NCBI GenBank assembly: GCA_025462805.1
Contig: JAOAPJ010000344.1
Location: 1-9,237, forward strand
Source of the DNA: Acidobacteriaceae bacterium
GTDB lineage: Bacteria > Acidobacteriota > Terriglobia > Terriglobales > Acidobacteriaceae
Length of the DNA stretch: 9,237 nucleotides
Direction of reading: 5' to 3'
In this document: piece by piece, positions 6,075 to 9,237 of the stretch
Layout: each line of letters opens with the position of its first letter
How positions within the stretch are numbered: the stretch's first letter is position 1
The notes under the pieces: generated by a model
Database searches by the model: none
Told to the model about the DNA's origin: nothing
Seen by the model: only the letters and a program-made list of their open reading frames with translations
Translations under genes and position numbers: made by a program

Positions 6075-6635
6075 ATGGGCGAACGCAAGCGCTGCGCATG
6101 GGCGGAGAGCGATCCGCTGCTGCGCGACTATCACGACAAGGAATGGGGCGTGCCCGTCCATGACAGCCGCATGCTATGGGAGACTTTGATGCTTGAAGGC
6201 TTCCAGGCGGGGCTTTCCTGGCTCACGATTCTGCGCAGGCGTGAGGGGTTCCACAAGGCCTTCAAGGGCTTCGATCCGGAGGCGGTGGCGCGCTTCAAGG
6301 AGAAGGATGTGGTGCGGCTGCTCGGGGATGAGGGCATCATCCGCTCCCGCGCGAAGATTGAGGCCACCATCGCGGGTGCGCGCATCTTCCTTGCGATGGA
6401 AAAAGATGGCGGCTTTGCCAAGGCGGTGTGGGCGCAGGTCGGGGATAAGCCCGTCGTGAACAAAACCGGTCATCTCCTGGCGAAGACGCCGTCGTCCGAG
6501 GCAATCTCAGCAGATCTGCGCAAGCGCGGCTTCAAGTTCGTCGGCCCGGTGATCGTCTATGCGTGGATGCAGGCGACAGGGATGGTCAACGACCACGCAC
6601 CGGACTGCTTCCGGAGACACGGCCGTCGAGCCTAG
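6075..6635 (+). CDS. tag: DNA-3-methyladenine glycosylase I
   Basis: Excises 3-methyladenine from alkylated DNA in base excision repair. It has 186 residues, matching E. coli Tag (about 187). The zinc site is complete: Cys7 (KRCAWA), His20 (DYHDKEWGVP), and His174 and Cys178 (NDHAPDC), with the same spacing as E. coli C4/H17/H175/C179. Base-recognition residues equivalent to E. coli Tyr16, Glu38 and Trp46 appear as Tyr19, Glu41 and Trp49 (LEGFQAGLSWLTILRRRE). The C-terminal RGFKFVGPVIVYAWMQATG is typical. The start is fixed by AGGAGGAGA at 6058-6066 and the canonical N-terminus. The gene is divergent from hemQ and converges on the AsmA-like gene, sharing the CTAG stop bases. Confidence 0.96.
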   Translation: MGERKRCAWAESDPLLRDYHDKEWGVPVHDSRMLWETLMLEGFQAGLSWLTILRRREGFHKAFKGFDPEAVARFKEKDVVRLLGDEGIIRSRAKIEATIAGARIFLAMEKDGGFAKAVWAQVGDKPVVNKTGHLLAKTPSSEAISADLRKRGFKFVGPVIVYAWMQATGMVNDHAPDCFRRHGRRA

Positions 6636-8272
6636 TTCTTCTTCTTCGAGCCGAGATCGAGGCCAAACTTGGGCGCCGATTGCGTGCCCGTGATCTTGAC
6701 CGGGATTTCGGCTCCGGCACCGTGCTTGTGGAAGAAGGGGTCGACGGGTTTCAGCAGAATCGACTTCCACCAGCTTGCAATCATCTGCGACAGCTTCGCG
6801 TCGGTGCGTACCTTGCCCGCAAAATTGAAGCGCTGACCATCCAGGGTGTACTCGCCGGCAAGATGCACGCGGGCTCCGGGCAGCGTGTAATCGAGATCGC
6901 GAAAGGTCAGCAGCCCTCCGCTGAGCGCGAATGCGCCCCGCATCGAGGAACGCACATCTGCCGCACCGGGTTGGGCTTCGTGTGGCCGGCCCTGCGCGCG
7001 CAGGCTCAATATATCCACCTTGTCCTGCACCGCGGGATTGCTGAAATGGATCTGGGTGAGCACAAATTGGCCGCGGATATTCGCCTTGCGACTCACGCTG
7101 TCCGGCCCGGGCGGGATCACCAGCCTGGCGCGCATGTTGAGAGCACCGCTCAACACGGGGGGGCTGGTCTTTACGCTGAGGGTAAGAAAGTCGCGCACTC
7201 GGCCATTGGGGATATCGATATCCAGATCGATGGTTTTGCCTTTTCCATGCTGGTTCACAACCTTGCCGGAGCAGACGAACGACGAAGTTCCCAGCCTGGC
7301 GTGTACCGGCTGCAGGTAGGTATCGCCGGTCGTGCCGTCGACGATGGCGTGGAAGTCAGTGTGAAGCGGCATCGGATGCTTAGCCGTGTCGATCTCGAAA
7401 GAGGGTGTATCGGTGCTGCCGTCAACGACGATGCGATTGAGTTGGCCGCTGAAGCTGCCCGTGGAGGTGAGAATTCCCCCAATGCCGTGGATGGTGTTCA
7501 GCTCGACGTGATCAAACGAGTAATCGCCGGTGACAGCCGAATTGCCCGGAATCTCGCGGTTCCAAGGGCCAAAGGTGCCGGTTGCGTGAATGTTGCCACG
7601 TGGAATGGCATTGGTGAGCGTGGCATCGTAGGGCCACGGCTTGGAGGCTCCGAAGTCACGCATCACGATGTGCTGCAGGTCGAAGGTCTTTGGCTCCGCG
7701 TTGGGCTTGGTCGTGCCGATCACGAGCCGGGAGTTGTCACACATGATCTCATCGACCAGAATCTTGATTTTTCCGCGGTGTCTCTTCGGGTGACCTTGGG
7801 CACGATACTCCTTCGCGGGGATATGGATGGTGACTCCAGTGACGTTCACCGCGCTCACATGCATGGGCTTGAAGAATAGTCCGCGCAGAGGCGCGTGGAA
7901 GTTGAAGCTGTCGATGGCGATCAAGGGGTCAGCAGCCCCGGCGGCGATCACCTCATCGGGCGGATAGATGCGCAGTCCGTGCCCGGAGACGGACAGGCCT
8001 TTGAGGATCGAGACGTTGACGGAGTCGAGCTCAACCCTGCTTTCGAAGCGTGCGGCCAGGGTCTCGATGATTCGCCCTCGGAGGATCGGGGCAGCACGGT
8101 CCATCATGATGATGAAGACTAGCGCAAGCGTGAGCACGCTGAGCGACACGATGGCGAGGACCCAGTTCCAGAGCCTGTGCCTTTGATCTGTGCCGGCCGC
8201 GCGATTCGCCGTCGTTGTCGTGTCCCCCGCAGAGTCGAGCTCTGTGCATTCGCCGACATCACGGTCCAGCAC
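6632..8272 (-). CDS. AsmA-like membrane-anchored periplasmic protein
   Basis: A 546-residue protein with a short cytoplasmic N-terminus (about 1-33, Thr/Asp-rich). One membrane segment follows at about 34-56, then a long beta-rich periplasmic part. Just after the membrane come the AsmA-type pattern ILRGRIIETLAARFESRVEL and then LKGLSVSGHGLRIYPP. The C-terminal GAEIPVKITGTQSAPKFGLDL (from about residue 521) is a common ending of acidobacterial and proteobacterial AsmA-like proteins. AsmA-family proteins (AsmA, TamB, YhdP) are implicated in moving phospholipids to, or assembling, the outer membrane; the exact role of this member is unknown. It starts at a GTG with no visible ribosome binding site; no in-frame ATG precedes the membrane segment, so this start is the best available but uncertain. 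A small unusual feature is the poly-Lys end (GSKKKN). Confidence 0.8.
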   Translation of the reverse strand: MLDRDVGECTELDSAGDTTTTANRAAGTDQRHRLWNWVLAIVSLSVLTLALVFIIMMDRAAPILRGRIIETLAARFESRVELDSVNVSILKGLSVSGHGLRIYPPDEVIAAGAADPLIAIDSFNFHAPLRGLFFKPMHVSAVNVTGVTIHIPAKEYRAQGHPKRHRGKIKILVDEIMCDNSRLVIGTTKPNAEPKTFDLQHIVMRDFGASKPWPYDATLTNAIPRGNIHATGTFGPWNREIPGNSAVTGDYSFDHVELNTIHGIGGILTSTGSFSGQLNRIVVDGSTDTPSFEIDTAKHPMPLHTDFHAIVDGTTGDTYLQPVHARLGTSSFVCSGKVVNQHGKGKTIDLDIDIPNGRVRDFLTLSVKTSPPVLSGALNMRARLVIPPGPDSVSRKANIRGQFVLTQIHFSNPAVQDKVDILSLRAQGRPHEAQPGAADVRSSMRGAFALSGGLLTFRDLDYTLPGARVHLAGEYTLDGQRFNFAGKVRTDAKLSQMIASWWKSILLKPVDPFFHKHGAGAEIPVKITGTQSAPKFGLDLGSKKKN

Positions 8273-8295
8273 AACCGAGAGAAGATGTCGAAACG

Positions 8296-8301
8296 ATTAT
8301 T
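8296..8301 (-). promoter_or_regulatory. Candidate -10 box (AATAAT) of the AsmA-like gene
   Basis: On the - strand this reads AATAAT, five of six to the -10 consensus, 23 bases before the GTG start. No -35 is apparent. Together with the TATACT at 8341 it would make a compact divergent promoter pair within 83 bases. Confidence 0.3.
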
Positions 8302-8340
8302 CCTCACGCCTGATGCACACGGACGACAGGAACCAGCCGG

Positions 8341-8346
8341 TATACT
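8341..8346 (+). promoter_or_regulatory. Candidate -10 box (TATACT) of the DedA gene
   Basis: TATACT ends only 9 bases before the DedA ATG at 8356. A transcript starting at the usual distance would have a leader of about 3-4 bases and no room for a ribosome binding site, and none is seen in the intervening CAGCCGAAG. The -35 region has no good match. Confidence 0.4.
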
Positions 8347-8355
8347 CAGCCGAAG

Positions 8356-9000
8356 ATGAGCGAGAAGATACTGGCGGCCCTGGCGCACTTCATCATTGCT
8401 GTGATTTCCAAGTCCGGCTATGCGGGTATTGCGTTGCTAATGGGTATCGAGTCGGCGTGCATACCACTGCCCTCTGAGATCATCATGCCCTTTGCGGGGT
8501 ACCTTGTGCACCTTGGCCAGCTCAAGTTGTTCTGGGTGGCCACCGCAGGCGCCATTGGTTGCAACCTGGGCTCGGTGGTGGCGTACTGGATCGGCGCCTA
8601 CGGCGGCCGGCCAATGGTGGAGAGGTTCGGGCGTTACGTCCTGCTGAACGAGCACGATCTGGATCGCGTTACGCATTATTTTGAGAAGTACGGCGGCATC
8701 ACCGTCTTCTTCGGGCGCTTGCTGCCGGTGGTCCGCACCTTCATCGCGCTTCCTGCGGGCATCGCCAAGATGCCGCAGCTTCGGTTCCACCTCTACACCT
8801 TCACCGGCTCGTGGCCGTGGTGCTATGTGCTGGCCTACGTGGGCATGCGGCTCGGCGAACACTGGGATTCGGATCCGCGCTTCAAGGCGATCTTCCATCG
8901 CTTCCATCTAGGTGTTGAGCTGCTGCTGGTTGCTGCGATCCTCTGGTTTGTCTGGAGCCACTGGCGCGGGCGGGTTCGGACATCGGACGCGACCACCTGA
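8356..9000 (+). CDS. DedA family membrane protein (probable undecaprenyl-phosphate / lipid flippase)
   Basis: A 214-residue membrane protein of the DedA (SNARE-associated/VTT) superfamily; E. coli members YqjA and YghB and Bacillus UptA are about this size. The first signature, GIESACIPLPSEIIMPFAGYL (from about 30), carries Glu32 and Glu41. The second, FFGRLLPVVRTFIALPAG (118-135), carries Arg121 and Arg127. These acidic and arginine residues in re-entrant loops are essential in studied members. Hydrophobic segments lie at about 10-30, 36-53, 58-80, 113-133, 146-165 and 186-200. Family members recycle the C55 lipid carrier or flip phospholipid across the cytoplasmic membrane and support proton-motive-force homeostasis. 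The ATG lies just after a TATACT box, without a ribosome binding site. The gene is divergent from the AsmA-like gene, and downstream is a 114-base gap. Confidence 0.92.
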   Translation: MSEKILAALAHFIIAVISKSGYAGIALLMGIESACIPLPSEIIMPFAGYLVHLGQLKLFWVATAGAIGCNLGSVVAYWIGAYGGRPMVERFGRYVLLNEHDLDRVTHYFEKYGGITVFFGRLLPVVRTFIALPAGIAKMPQLRFHLYTFTGSWPWCYVLAYVGMRLGEHWDSDPRFKAIFHRFHLGVELLLVAAILWFVWSHWRGRVRTSDATT

Positions 9001-9014
9001 CGAAATACAAAATT

Positions 9015-9026
9015 CGCAGGCCTGCG
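9015..9026. repeat. Perfect 12-base palindrome downstream of DedA
   Basis: CGCAGGCCTGCG is a perfect palindrome 14 bases after the DedA stop. It can form only a four-base stem with a GGCC loop, and no T-run follows on the + strand, so it is at best a weak terminator. The A-rich stretch before it would give a T-rich tail only to a - strand transcript. Confidence 0.25.
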
Positions 9027-9035
9027 TGGCCGGGA

Positions 9036-9062
9036 TGTCCAAATGGCAGGGGGCCGGACGTC
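9036..9062 (+). promoter_or_regulatory. Candidate ECF-sigma-type promoter of the YCII gene
   Basis: TGTCCA (9036-9041), a 17-base spacer, then CGTC (9059-9062) resembles the TGTC...CGTC architecture of promoters read by ECF sigma factors of the DGPF-associated (ECF42-like) and ECF41 types. The CGTC ends 52 bases before the ATG of a YCII/DGPF gene, the kind of gene those sigma factors usually sit next to. Pattern match by eye only; short motifs of this kind occur by chance in G+C-rich DNA. Confidence 0.4.
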
Positions 9063-9114
9063 ATCTGAGTAGCGGCGAAACGTGCCCAATTCACACCGAT
9101 GACGGAGGATCTGT

Positions 9115-9237
9115 ATGCAATATCTGCTCATGCTCTACAGCGACGAGGCCGGCTGGTCTGACATGACCGAGGCGCAGCAGCAGCAAGGGATGGCCGCGTA
9201 CACGGCCTACACCGAAGCGCTCAGGAAGGCGAATGCC
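9115..9237 (+). CDS. YCII/DGPF-domain protein, N-terminal part (runs off the window)
   Basis: Forty-one codons from ATG to the right edge without a stop, preceded by GGAGG at 9104-9108 with a 6-base spacing. The sequence opens MQYLLMLYSDEAGWSDMTEA, continues with a Gln run, and then AYTAYTEALRKANA. This is the usual first half of the small (about 110-130 residue) YCII-related domain of the DGPF group. These cytoplasmic alpha/beta proteins fold like muconolactone isomerase (dimeric alpha/beta barrel); their chemistry is mostly unknown. In many bacteria they lie beside an ECF sigma factor with a long C-terminal extension, so such a gene may follow outside the window. The ECF-like promoter at 9036-9062 fits that. 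The family call rests on the N-terminal motif alone, and I cannot see the DGPF motif itself. Confidence 0.8.
   Translation, partial: MQYLLMLYSDEAGWSDMTEAQQQQGMAAYTAYTEALRKANA

Noticed and set aside
5941..6099. In-frame N-terminal extension of hemQ
   Set aside because: A good ribosome binding site marks the ATG at 5940, the extension has no family similarity and it would overlap the start of tag.
6563..7879. Long open frame (438 codons) on the + strand opposite the AsmA-like gene
   Set aside because: It is antisense to a gene with recognisable AsmA-type N- and C-terminal motifs, overlaps tag, has no ribosome binding site and reads as Arg/Gly/Asp-rich compositional sequence typical of G+C-rich shadows.
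9015..9026. Palindrome considered as an intrinsic terminator of DedA
   Set aside because: The stem is only four bases once a loop is allowed, and no T-run follows on the + strand.
8912..9166. + strand open frame spanning the end of DedA and the following gap
   Set aside because: It overlaps both DedA and the YCII start in another frame, has no recognisable motif, and the YCII start has a strong ribosome binding site.
1..9237. Search for CRISPR arrays, tandem repeats, insertion sequences, tRNA or phage genes
   Set aside because: I saw no regularly spaced repeats, transposase motifs, terminal inverted repeats or tRNA-like cloverleaf; nearly all bases are in normal genes.

Overview
This is a roughly 60% G+C (judged by eye), gene-dense chromosomal stretch. 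It carries nine complete protein genes and one partial gene at each edge. Gene content and style suggest a soil-type Acidobacteriota (Terriglobia-like): a HemX/CcsA-like protein plus hemA-hemC-hemD in one run, a HemQ-type chlorite-dismutase-fold protein, an AsmA-like protein, DedA and a YCII/DGPF protein. The taxonomic call is an inference from memory of such genomes, not a measured result. I see no mobile element, CRISPR array, tRNA, rRNA or integrase. The window reads as core metabolism with an accessory-looking right edge.

Left part (2-4389, + strand). The 3' end of an unrecognised gene is followed by an 83-base gap with a short inverted repeat and a TATACT box. A tightly coupled tetrapyrrole operon follows: an eight-helix HemX/CcsA-like membrane protein, hemA (glutamyl-tRNA reductase), hemC (hydroxymethylbilane synthase) and hemD (uroporphyrinogen-III synthase). 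Consecutive genes overlap by 1-4 bases, so translational coupling is likely. Together they take glutamyl-tRNA to glutamate-1-semialdehyde and porphobilinogen to uroporphyrinogen III. hemL, hemB, hemE, the oxidase and the ferrochelatase are not in the window.

Middle (4386-6635). On the - strand, hemQ (coproheme decarboxylase) and nth (endonuclease III) form a two-gene operon with a 4-base gap, running convergently into hemD. HemQ implies that this organism ends heme synthesis by the coproporphyrin-dependent route. Divergent from hemQ is tag (3-methyladenine DNA glycosylase I) on the + strand, so two base-excision glycosylases flank hemQ.

Right part (6632-9237). A membrane-anchored AsmA-like protein (- strand) runs convergently into tag and is divergent from a DedA-family membrane protein (+ strand). 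A 114-base gap then holds a candidate ECF-sigma-type promoter (TGTCCA, 17-base spacer, CGTC) in front of the first 41 codons of a YCII/DGPF-family protein that runs off the edge.

Both convergent gene pairs (hemD/nth and tag/AsmA-like) share bases of their stop codons (TTAG and CTAG), leaving no intergenic space for a terminator. I found no undescribed multi-gene system. The points most worth a second look are the HemX-like protein lacking the cytochrome-c-synthase WWD motif, the linkage of HemQ to the early heme operon, the ECF-like promoter before the YCII gene, and the near-leaderless starts.
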